Shown one piece after another: positions 1-5,395 of a stretch of DNA of 5,395 nt. Origin of the DNA: Pseudomonadota bacterium (lineage in GTDB: Bacteria > Pseudomonadota > Gammaproteobacteria > Burkholderiales > Gallionellaceae); contig JAJXWG010000129.1 of NCBI GenBank assembly GCA_021781695.1, positions 1-5,395 of the forward strand, given 5' to 3'. Positions within the stretch are counted from its first letter, which is position 1; each line of letters opens with the position of its first letter. The translations under genes and the position numbers were made by a program. Under the pieces are notes generated by a model that saw only the letters and a list, made by a program, of their open reading frames with translations, was not told where the DNA came from and made no database searches.

Positions 1-733
1 GATGTTCTATCTGCCAGTCGGACTGTACCAGGTACCGCATGCCTGCTGCTCTCGGCCAGTTCTCGACGGGCAGCCTTCCTGCAATGCCGCCCAAGCTGAT
101 CAGCAGCAGTTTTTCATCGCCGGACAGCTTCAGGCGGTGGTTGAGTTCGCCGCGGCGGTTGTCACCCACCTCGGCGATGGGCGCGACTGGAACCAGGTTG
201 GGCAGATATTCCATCTCCATGCCGGGTGTGGCGCGCAGGAATGCGTCCGCATCGGTATAGCAAGCCTGTATCTGTGCCGCGATGATTTCATCCTGTTCAG
301 TCAGAATGCAGTAATGACGGTAGATGTCCGCCCAGTTTAACGAGCAAAGCGCGGCGTGCGCTATGCCGGCAAGCGCGGCACCTGCCAGCGGCAGATAGCC
401 TACGTTGGACAATACATAGTCCGCTTGCAGCGTTTCAAGCAGGCGCGCTTCATTCTTTACGCGCATGGCCCAGTCCGCGTGAAATGCGCGATACGCTGCC
501 CGGCTTTTTTCGATGTCCACAGCAAGCGGCGATGTCATCACCATGCCGATATCGCCTTCGCTTTGCAAATGCGCGAAAGGAATGCGGATACGCGATTTCA
601 GATGGCGTTCTGCAACCGGCGAACGCACCGTTATGCGCAAGTCGGGAAACAGCCCATAGAGCGCGTTCAGAACAGGCGCGGTCTGCGCGACATGGCCGAA
701 ACCGTGGCCCGAGATGGAGACGACGAGATGCAT
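1..733 (-). CDS. Glycosyltransferase, GT28/MurG-like fold, N-terminal part (runs off left edge)
   Basis: The reverse strand is open from the ATG at 733-731 to the window edge, giving 244 residues with no stop. The N-terminus reads MHLVVSISGHGFGHVAQ. The Gly/His-rich GHGFGH loop at residues 9-14, after a short hydrophobic strand, is typical of the donor-sugar-side N-terminal domain of MurG-like GT-B glycosyltransferases and of the glycosyltransferase-like half of L-arabinokinases. A second strand-loop, LLLISLGGIAGRLP, near residues 210-223 looks like the start of the C-terminal Rossmann domain. About a third of a usual 350-residue protein is missing. An in-frame stop at 763-761 leaves 733 as the only ATG start. 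No strong Shine-Dalgarno is visible before it. The sugar donor and acceptor cannot be named. The gene diverges from ovoA and nothing seen ties it to ovothiol. Family assignment is from motifs; the exact function is unknown. Confidence 0.78.
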   Translation of the reverse strand, partial: MHLVVSISGHGFGHVAQTAPVLNALYGLFPDLRITVRSPVAERHLKSRIRIPFAHLQSEGDIGMVMTSPLAVDIEKSRAAYRAFHADWAMRVKNEARLLETLQADYVLSNVGYLPLAGAALAGIAHAALCSLNWADIYRHYCILTEQDEIIAAQIQACYTDADAFLRATPGMEMEYLPNLVPVAPIAEVGDNRRGELNHRLKLSGDEKLLLISLGGIAGRLPVENWPRAAGMRYLVQSDWQIEH

Positions 734-762
734 GCGGACGATGGGAGGAACGGGATGCGATC

Positions 763-789
763 ATTTTACGCCAGTGATCCTGGTGTGAA
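763..789 (-). promoter_or_regulatory. Possible promoter for the leftward glycosyltransferase gene
   Basis: Read on the minus strand, a TTCACA box (789-784) stands 15 bases before a TAAAAT box (768-763). The -35 differs from TTGACA at one base and the -10 from TATAAT at one base. The 15-base spacer is shorter than the preferred 17, so this is tentative. Transcription would start some 20-25 bases before the ATG at 733. Confidence 0.3.
771..783. repeat. Small inverted repeat between the two divergent promoters
   Basis: CCAG at 771-774 is mirrored by CTGG at 780-783 around a five-base centre. The arms extend outward by a G-T and a C-G pair (769-785). It lies inside the spacer of the possible leftward promoter and about ten bases upstream of the rightward -10. 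That placement would suit an operator, but four strict base pairs are easily met by chance. Confidence 0.22.
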
Positions 790-798
790 TGCTAAAAT
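790..798 (+). promoter_or_regulatory. Extended -10 promoter of ovoA-ovoB
   Basis: TGCTAAAAT at 790-798 matches an extended -10 element (TGn followed by a hexamer one base off TATAAT). No good -35 lies 16-18 bases upstream, which extended -10 promoters can tolerate. Transcription would start near 805, leaving about 22 untranslated bases before the ATG at 828. An ATG at 789 would sit inside this promoter, which argues against it as the ovoA start. Confidence 0.45.
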
Positions 799-816
799 TG
801 GGCACATATTTTTTGT

Positions 817-825
817 GGGGGAAGG
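817..825 (+). promoter_or_regulatory. Ribosome binding site deciding the ovoA start
   Basis: A purine-rich run, GGGGGAAGG, ends two bases before the ATG at 828, with its G-rich core six bases away. The in-frame ATG at 789 has no comparable site upstream. This favours 828 as the start. Confidence 0.55.
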
Positions 826-827
826 CA

Positions 828-2933
828 ATGCAAGGGTTACAGCGAACGCCGCGACTCGAAGGTGGGGAGGTTGATGCCAAGCGTGCAGAAATTCTCGGCT
901 ATTTCCTTTCGACTTTCGATCGCTATGAGCAGCTGTTCGAGACCCTGTCCTGCGATGAGGCCTATTTCGTCAAGCCTGTTTCGCTGCGCCATCCGCTGAT
1001 TTTCTATCTTGGCCATACGGCCACCTTCTTCGTCAACAAGCTTGTGCTCGCAGGGCTTTTGCATGAGCGCATCAATGCACAATTCGAATCCGTCTTCGCG
1101 GTGGGCGTGGATGAAATGAGCTGGGATGACCTTGACGATGCACATTACGACTGGCCCTCTGTTGCCCGGGTGATGGCGTATCGCAGGCAGGTCAGGGATG
1201 CGGTAGTCCGGCTGATACAGGGCGCGCCGCTGGCATTGCCCATAGGCTGGGATCATCCCTGGTGGGCGATACTGATGTGCATAGAGCATGAGCGCATACA
1301 CCTTGAGACTTCTTCCGTGCTGATACGCCAGCATGCTATTCGATACGTGCGGCCTCACCCGGCATGGCAGCCCTGCCGGAAATGCGGCACTGCGCCGCAA
1401 AACCATCTGGTGAAAATTCCTGCCGGGAAAGTTCTGTCTGGCAAAGAAAGATCATCGCCTGTCTACGGATGGGACAACGAGTATGGAGAGCATGAGGCGA
1501 GCTTGCCCGCCTTCGAGGCCAGCCATTATCTTGTGAGCAACCAGGAGTTCTCGGATTTCGTCGATGCAGGCGGTTATGCGGCGGACGAATATTGGGAAAC
1601 CGAGGGACTGGCGTGGAGGAATTACAGCCGGGCCGAGCATCCGACATTCTGGATCAGGAAGGATGACTGCTGGCATTTGAGATTGATGATCGAAATCGTC
1701 GCGATGCCCTGGGATTGGCCGGTCGAAGTCAACTATCACGAGGCCAGCGCATTCTGCAAATGGAAGAAGTCGGATGCAGGGAAGCCCGTGCGGTTGCCCA
1801 CCGAGGACGAATGGTACAGGCTGTATGATTTTTGCAGTATTGAAGAGATCAAGCCTGACAAGACTGCGCCAGCCAACATTCATCTCGATCACCATGCTTC
1901 CTCATGCCCTGTGAACGAATTCCGCCATGGCGATCTTTACGACGTGACGGGAAACGTCTGGCAGTGGACCGCCACGCCCATCTATCCCTATCCCGGATTC
2001 GAGGTGCATCCGCTGTATGACGATTTCACCACGCCGACCTTTGACGGCAGGCATAATCTGATCAAGGGAGGGTCGTGGATATCCTGCGGCAACGAAGCGC
2101 AGAAGAGCGCGCGCTATGCTTTCCGCCGCCATTTCTTCCAGCATGCGGGGTTCCGCTATGTGGCAGGAGAGGAAACGGCGAGCCAGCCCTTGTCGAATTA
2201 TGAGACGGACAGGATGCTTTCCGAATATGCGGAGTTCCATTACGGCGATTCCTATTTTGATGTGGCCAATTTTCCCGGCAAACTGGCCGCGATTGCAATC
2301 GATGCGATGGGCAACAGGCCTGCCCGGCGCGCGCTGGACCTGGGTTGCGCTACGGGACGCGCGACCTTCGAGCTTGCGCGCCATTTCGACCATGTCACCG
2401 GCATCGACTTTTCCGCTCGCTTCATCGGAATGGGGGCTGAGATGGCAAGGCTGGGCATGCTGCGCTATCAGCTTGCCGACGAGGGAAGCCTGTTCAGCTA
2501 CAAGACGCGCAGCCTGAAGGATTTGGGACTCGATGCGGTCAGGGGCAGGGTGGATTTCTTTCAGGGAGACGCGTGCAATCTCAAGCCGCTTTTCAATGGA
2601 TACGATCTGATACTCGCTGCCAATCTGATCGACAGGCTTTACAGCCCTGCAAAATTTTTATCCGAAGTGCATGAACGCCTCAATATGGGTGGCATTTTGC
2701 TGATCGCCTCCCCCTATACCTGGCTTGCCGAACACACCAAACGCGAGGAGTGGATAGGCGGATTCAAGAAGGATGGCGAGAGCTTTACCACGTTGGATGG
2801 TTTGAAGGAACTGCTTTTGCCGCATTTCAAACTGATGCAGGCGCCGCTCGATGTGCCTTTTGTGATCCGCGAGACCAGGCGCAAGTTCCAGCGCAGCATT
2901 TCCGAAGTGACCCTGTGGGAGCGAATTGCTTGA
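828..2933 (+). CDS. ovoA: OvoA: 5-histidylcysteine sulfoxide synthase / 4-mercaptohistidine N1-methyltransferase
   Basis: This is a cytosolic bifunctional enzyme of ovothiol A synthesis, 701 residues from the ATG at 828, full length for the family. Domain 1 (about 1-180) is DinB-like and carries the non-heme iron site. The HX3HXE motif is H154-ERI-H158-L-E160, and H63 in the YLGH segment is the likely third histidine ligand, as in EgtB. Domain 2 (about 195-445) is a formylglycine-generating-enzyme (sulfatase-modifying) type fold ending in FRRHFFQHAGFRYV. Domain 3 (about 455-701) opens with NYETDRMLSEY and is a class I SAM methyltransferase with motif I DLGCATGR at 504-511. In known OvoA enzymes the first two domains use O2 and Fe(II) to couple cysteine to the histidine imidazole, and the third methylates the thiohistidine. 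The domain order separates it from ergothioneine EgtB, which lacks this C-terminal half. A start at 789 would add 13 residues but falls inside the promoter. The stop overlaps ovoB. Confidence 0.95.
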   Translation: MQGLQRTPRLEGGEVDAKRAEILGYFLSTFDRYEQLFETLSCDEAYFVKPVSLRHPLIFYLGHTATFFVNKLVLAGLLHERINAQFESVFAVGVDEMSWDDLDDAHYDWPSVARVMAYRRQVRDAVVRLIQGAPLALPIGWDHPWWAILMCIEHERIHLETSSVLIRQHAIRYVRPHPAWQPCRKCGTAPQNHLVKIPAGKVLSGKERSSPVYGWDNEYGEHEASLPAFEASHYLVSNQEFSDFVDAGGYAADEYWETEGLAWRNYSRAEHPTFWIRKDDCWHLRLMIEIVAMPWDWPVEVNYHEASAFCKWKKSDAGKPVRLPTEDEWYRLYDFCSIEEIKPDKTAPANIHLDHHASSCPVNEFRHGDLYDVTGNVWQWTATPIYPYPGFEVHPLYDDFTTPTFDGRHNLIKGGSWISCGNEAQKSARYAFRRHFFQHAGFRYVAGEETASQPLSNYETDRMLSEYAEFHYGDSYFDVANFPGKLAAIAIDAMGNRPARRALDLGCATGRATFELARHFDHVTGIDFSARFIGMGAEMARLGMLRYQLADEGSLFSYKTRSLKDLGLDAVRGRVDFFQGDACNLKPLFNGYDLILAANLIDRLYSPAKFLSEVHERLNMGGILLIASPYTWLAEHTKREEWIGGFKKDGESFTTLDGLKELLLPHFKLMQAPLDVPFVIRETRRKFQRSISEVTLWERIA
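2917..2921 (+). promoter_or_regulatory. Ribosome binding site for ovoB inside the end of ovoA
   Basis: GGGAG lies within the last ovoA codons, eight bases before a TTG at 2930. The spacing is good and supports TTG as the ovoB start. Confidence 0.5.
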
Positions 2934-4096
2934 GTTCCGATTTCGACAGCGTGATTGTGCGATCCGGCACGAATTCCGTGAAGCATGACGGGCGCGCCGC
3001 GTATTTCGGAACAGCGGATGTGCTGCCGCTTTGGGTCGCCGACATAGATTTTGCCGCACCCGGAGCCGTGACGCGCGCGCTGCTTGAGCGCGCAGCGCAC
3101 CCAGTCTACGGTTACAGCCTTTACCCTGAGAGCATGTTCGATGCGCTTGTCTCATGGCTCATGAAACGCCACGGCTGGGAAGTCGGGCGCGAGGCGATCA
3201 TGATGGTGCCGGGCGTTGTGCCCTCGCTTTACGCGACGGTGCTGGCTTTGACCAAGCCGGGAGATGGCGTGATCGTGCAGCCGCCCGTCTATCCCCCGTT
3301 TTTTTCGGCGGCGACGACCAATGGGCGAAGGCTGCTTGAAAACCCGCTCTGTCTAGAAAATGGACGGTACGGCATTGACTTCGATCACCTCGAGCAATGC
3401 GCCAGGGATGGCGCAAGGCTGATTATGCTTTGTTCGCCGCACAATCCTGTCGGGCGCGTGTGGGAGAGGGCGGAGCTTTTGCAGTTGCTCGACATCGCAA
3501 GGAGCTATGACCTTGCGATACTCTCAGACGAGATACATGCAGACCTTGTTTATCCTGGCACGATTCACACGGCACTCGGGACGCTGGCAGGCGGTGCGGA
3601 CCATCTGATCACGGCAATTGCCCCAAGCAAGACATTCAACATCCCGGGTCTTGGCCTGTCCTGTCTGATCGCCAAAAATCCCGAACATCGCCAGGCAATC
3701 CGCAAAGTATTCGACAGCCTTCATGTGAACAATGCGAACCCTTTCAGCATCGCCGCCTTCGAGGCCGCTTACCGCAGCGGCGAGGCCTGGCTTGACAGCC
3801 TGCTCGTTTATCTTGCAGGCAACCGCGATTGCGTCAGGGACTATCTGGCGGATTATCTGCCAGATATCCGCTTAATCGAGCCTGAGGGCACGTATCTGGT
3901 CTGGCTGGATTGCAGAAGGCTGGACATGAACGACGCAGAGCTGCGCGAATTTTTTGTGCATGCGGCACATGTCGGGATGAATCCCGGCATCACTTTCGGC
4001 GCGGGCGGCAGCGGCTTCATGCGCCTTAACATCGCCGCACCGCGCAGTGTGATTCTCGACGCGCTGGCGCGCATCTCGAGGGCGTTCGAAGCCTGA
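2930..4096 (+). CDS. ovoB: OvoB: PLP-dependent 5-histidylcysteine sulfoxide C-S lyase (MalY/PatB-type aminotransferase fold)
   Basis: From TTG at 2930 the protein has 388 residues, the usual size of MalY/PatB-type fold-type I PLP enzymes. Visible signatures in order are LPLWVADIDF (32-41), the cofactor-region YGY (60-62), a conserved VPGVVPSLYA stretch, PHNPVGRVW with N172, SDEIHADL with D200 expected to pair with the pyridine nitrogen, SKTFNIPGLG with the Schiff-base lysine K234, and FMRLNIA with R365 for the substrate carboxylate. All key residues are present. The family cleaves C-S bonds of cysteine conjugates to give pyruvate, ammonia and a thiol. The four-base TTGA overlap with ovoA indicates that it performs the OvoB step, releasing 5-thiohistidine from the sulfoxide made by OvoA. 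From sequence alone it could be called cystathionine beta-lyase; the specific role is inferred from context. An in-frame GTG at 2951 is a weaker start. The open frame continues upstream to 2750, but that stretch is ovoA sequence. Confidence 0.88.
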   Translation: MSSDFDSVIVRSGTNSVKHDGRAAYFGTADVLPLWVADIDFAAPGAVTRALLERAAHPVYGYSLYPESMFDALVSWLMKRHGWEVGREAIMMVPGVVPSLYATVLALTKPGDGVIVQPPVYPPFFSAATTNGRRLLENPLCLENGRYGIDFDHLEQCARDGARLIMLCSPHNPVGRVWERAELLQLLDIARSYDLAILSDEIHADLVYPGTIHTALGTLAGGADHLITAIAPSKTFNIPGLGLSCLIAKNPEHRQAIRKVFDSLHVNNANPFSIAAFEAAYRSGEAWLDSLLVYLAGNRDCVRDYLADYLPDIRLIEPEGTYLVWLDCRRLDMNDAELREFFVHAAHVGMNPGITFGAGGSGFMRLNIAAPRSVILDALARISRAFEA

Positions 4097-4173
4097 CCGT
4101 TCATAGCCTCAAAATCGACCGTCCGTCTGTTTCTTCTTCCGCTAGGCAGGCTGCGGCCAACCGCTGTACGGGC
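4097..4173. other. Intergenic stretch after ovoB without a clear terminator
   Basis: Only a small GCGG-CCAA-CCGC hairpin (4152-4163, four base pairs) is visible, with no following T run. I see no intrinsic terminator, so ovoAB transcripts may read into the small gene at 4231 or end by another mechanism. Confidence 0.4.
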
Positions 4174-4203
4174 TTGGGTTGATCCTGCTGATTTTGCTAA
4201 AGT
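4174..4203 (+). promoter_or_regulatory. Candidate promoter for the small membrane protein gene
   Basis: TTGGGT at 4174-4179 is followed after 18 bases by TAAAGT at 4198-4203, itself preceded by TG plus one base (4195-4197), making an extended -10. It resembles the ovoA element TGCTAAAAT. Transcription would begin about 20 bases before the ATG at 4231. Confidence 0.35.
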
Positions 4204-4230
4204 TCCGCCACAGGTTCATGGGAGATGAAA

Positions 4231-4383
4231 ATGAAATATCACAACGGGCGTTTGCGCAACGAGCTGGATGATACGCTCTGCATCAGGACGAAAACCCGGA
4301 AGCTTGAATGGAAGGAATGTGCACCTTTTGTCATCCTGGCCGCATTGATGGTGGGCCTGTTGATCAACGGCCTGAACTCATAG
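4231..4383 (+). CDS. Small single-pass membrane protein, 50 residues, unknown function
   Basis: ATG at 4231 follows GGGAG (4220-4224) by six bases, a good ribosome binding site. A second in-frame ATG at 4225 touches that site and is less likely. Residues 1-30 are strongly charged (MKYHNGRLRNELDDT at the start, then several Lys, Arg and Glu) and include C17 and C30. Residues 31-48 form one hydrophobic helix, APFVILAALMVGLLINGL, ending almost at the C-terminus. The positive residues before the helix predict a cytoplasmic N-terminus with a C-terminal membrane anchor. I do not recognise the family. It lies 134 bases after ovoB on the same strand, so it could share that transcript, but a promoter candidate of its own is visible. 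The clean start signal and hydrophobic pattern suggest a real gene. A chance open frame of this length remains possible. Confidence 0.6.
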   Translation: MKYHNGRLRNELDDTLCIRTKTRKLEWKECAPFVILAALMVGLLINGLNS

Positions 4384-4385
4384 CT

Positions 4386-4811
4386 TCACGAGTTGGGCGC
4401 TTCCTTCAGCCAGGCGGTGTAGAGCGACCATTGCGCATCGGGCTGGCTGTCGTATTCGATGCGATATTCGGGATGCAGTTCCTGCAGCGGCTTCAACACT
4501 TCGTGCAGCGCCGCGTCACCGCCGAAGTAGAAAAAATACTCACGTCTTCCGGCCGATATCGCGCGGCGCACATAGACGGCCCATCCGTTGCTGAATTCTG
4601 ACGCCAGCCTCAATAAGTCGCTTTCGATTTCAGCCAGCTTATCCGTTTCGGCGTGATTCCAGAAACGCCCTTCGGTATCCTGCCTGCACCACACGCCAAA
4701 CCACGCCAGATTAGGCAATTCTTCGCCTGGAATATCGGCCACAAACCGGTCGTCCAGCAGGATTTGAAAGGGGTCACCAATGATGGTCGTGTCAAAAAGT
4801 TGCCAGGTCAT
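4386..4811 (-). CDS. DUF695-like protein, 141 residues
   Basis: ATG at 4811-4809 is preceded on its strand by GAGGA (4821-4817) at five bases, a strong ribosome binding site. The protein has no signal peptide or membrane segment, is acidic and rich in aromatics, and should be cytosolic. The C-terminal half, with GRREYFFYFGGD at 88-99 followed by PEYRIEYDSQPDAQWSLY at 114-131, resembles the DUF695 family, in which a polypeptide of about this size ends with a D..W..Y element (here D125, W128, Y131). The N-terminal half, with IGDPFQILLDDR, also fits. No enzymatic motif is visible and the biochemical role of the family is unknown to me. It converges with the small membrane protein gene, with two bases between the stops, and diverges from the exported-protein gene. 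The coding call is firm; the family call is from recollection of its pattern. Confidence 0.8.
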   Translation of the reverse strand: MTWQLFDTTIIGDPFQILLDDRFVADIPGEELPNLAWFGVWCRQDTEGRFWNHAETDKLAEIESDLLRLASEFSNGWAVYVRRAISAGRREYFFYFGGDAALHEVLKPLQELHPEYRIEYDSQPDAQWSLYTAWLKEAPNS

Positions 4812-4920
4812 TATATTCCTCAGGTTTATCGATCCATCATTCGGTCTGCATATTCTACCCGATGCCAGGCTGGAACTTGCGAAAGGAACCTTTGCCGTAT
4901 TTCATGGCCACATGTCCGGC
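4812..4920 (-). promoter_or_regulatory. Upstream region of the DUF695-like gene
   Basis: Read leftward, GAGGA at 4821-4817 is the ribosome binding site. TAGAAT at 4857-4852 is a possible -10. The nearest -35-like box, TTCGCA at 4883-4878, has a 20-base spacer, so the promoter is weakly supported. No operator repeat is evident. Confidence 0.28.
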
Positions 4921-4948
4921 TTCCGGAATCCGCAGCAATGCATATAAA
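4921..4948 (+). promoter_or_regulatory. Candidate promoter for the exported-protein gene
   Basis: TTCCGG at 4921-4926 is followed after 16 bases by TATAAA at 4943-4948. The -10 is good and the -35 is poor. Transcription would begin near 4955, ahead of both possible start codons (4965 and 4995). Confidence 0.32.
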
Positions 4949-4994
4949 ATCGCGCAGTGGCGTCATGCAACAGAACAAGGGCAGCATAAAACAT

Positions 4995-5395
4995 ATGAAG
5001 ATTCGCCTCGCATTAACGATGATCCTGGCAATGCCTGTGCCTGGCAGCGCATCGACTTTTTTCTTTCCCGCCAGTCACCCCGCCTATGTTTCAGGTGATG
5101 CGCCAAAATGGCTGCGCGATGGTCATGGCCATGACGGGTATGTCACCGTGACGACCGAGGTGATACCGGCAAAGCGCTGTGTTCCCCTGTCAAACCACAG
5201 CTTCTGGGGGGGCGAGAACACACAGCTCGTGCTGGCGGTCAGGACCAAGGGATTCAAAAGCAAGCTCGATGGACAGGAAATCCCCATCGCCACTTTCGAT
5301 GGCAGAGACAACGGCTCTCAATGTGCAACCTTGAGCACGCTGCCGATGAATGTCGTGCCGCTTGCGCTGCTCGGCACGTTCTCTGTTTTCAATCC
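4995..5395 (+). CDS. Exported protein of unknown function, N-terminal part (runs off right edge)
   Basis: The frame from ATG at 4995 is open to the window end, giving 133 residues without a stop. The first 19 residues, MKIRLALTMILAMPVPGSA, form a Sec-type signal peptide: two basic residues, a hydrophobic core, then GSA before a likely cut at A19/S20. No lipobox cysteine follows, so the mature protein is probably periplasmic or secreted. The mature part holds two cysteines (C62, C110) that could form a disulfide and a polar, beta-rich-looking stretch with TVTTEVIP and TQLVLAVRTKG. No known domain is recognised. AAGGG at 4977-4981 is 13 bases from this ATG, rather far. An in-frame ATG at 4965 would add ten residues (MQQNKGSIKH) and lengthen the signal-peptide n-region. 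I prefer 4995 because it gives a standard signal peptide. An overlapping open frame at 4862-5098 in another phase shows no protein-like features. Confidence 0.72.
   Translation, partial: MKIRLALTMILAMPVPGSASTFFFPASHPAYVSGDAPKWLRDGHGHDGYVTVTTEVIPAKRCVPLSNHSFWGGENTQLVLAVRTKGFKSKLDGQEIPIATFDGRDNGSQCATLSTLPMNVVPLALLGTFSVFN

Noticed and set aside
2..340. Plus-strand open frame of 112 residues at the left edge
   Set aside because: It is antisense to the glycosyltransferase frame, which carries the GHGFGH motif and is open to the edge. The plus-strand product has no protein-like pattern.
450..764. Minus-strand open frame of 104 residues beginning upstream of the glycosyltransferase ATG
   Set aside because: It is out of frame with the glycosyltransferase by one base and is very rich in Arg, Ala and Ser, typical of a shadow in GC-rich DNA.
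356..874. Plus-strand open frame of 172 residues crossing into ovoA
   Set aside because: It spans the glycosyltransferase antisense, the promoter region and the start of ovoA in the wrong frame, and its composition is that of a shadow frame.
837..2393. Several long minus-strand open frames (837-1406, 1452-1895, 1902-2393)
   Set aside because: They are antisense to the well-supported ovoA domains and show no recognisable motifs or start signals.
2750..2929. Upstream extension of the ovoB open frame
   Set aside because: These 60 codons lie within the methyltransferase end of ovoA, and MalY/PatB family proteins start near the TTG at 2930.
4152..4163. GCGG-CCAA-CCGC hairpin as a terminator of ovoAB
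   Set aside because: The stem is only four base pairs and no T-run follows, so it does not meet the pattern of an intrinsic terminator.
4308..4601. Plus-strand open frame of 97 residues
   Set aside because: It overlaps the small membrane gene out of frame and then runs antisense to the DUF695-like gene, which has a strong ribosome binding site.
4862..5098. Plus-strand open frame of 78 residues
   Set aside because: It overlaps the signal-peptide-bearing frame, has no clear ribosome binding site and no protein-like features. The exported protein explains the region better.
5123..5311. Minus-strand open frame of 62 residues
   Set aside because: It is antisense to the exported-protein gene and lacks a start signal or recognisable motif.

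Overview
The window is chromosome-like bacterial DNA of moderately high GC, densely coded with short gaps. The protein families and GC-rich codon choice fit a proteobacterium. A betaproteobacterium is my best guess, but that rests on general resemblance and nothing in the window fixes the taxon.

Layout: (1) 1-733, minus strand: the N-terminal 244 residues of a GT28/MurG-like glycosyltransferase that runs off the left edge. (2) 734-827: a short divergent promoter region with an extended -10 for the rightward genes, a possible leftward promoter and a small inverted repeat between them. (3) 828-4096, plus strand: a two-gene operon for ovothiol A biosynthesis. ovoA is a full-length three-domain enzyme: iron-dependent 5-histidylcysteine sulfoxide synthase fused to an N-methyltransferase. 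ovoB, a PLP-dependent C-S lyase, overlaps it by four bases. (4) 4097-4230: a gap with a candidate promoter but no clear terminator. (5) 4231-4383, plus strand: a 50-residue single-pass membrane protein of unknown function. (6) 4386-4811, minus strand: a DUF695-like protein whose stop lies two bases from the stop of the small gene. (7) 4812-4994: a second divergent promoter region. (8) 4995-5395, plus strand: the start of a secreted protein with a signal peptide, cut by the right edge.

How the genes work together: OvoA joins cysteine to the histidine imidazole using O2 and Fe(II). OvoB is expected to cleave the resulting sulfoxide to 5-thiohistidine. The C-terminal domain of OvoA then methylates the imidazole nitrogen with SAM to give ovothiol A, a redox-active thiol. 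The two genes therefore appear to encode the whole known pathway from histidine and cysteine. The flanking genes show no visible link to ovothiol. The pathway itself is already described. The least explained parts of the window are the small membrane protein, the DUF695 protein, the exported protein and the control region in front of ovoA.
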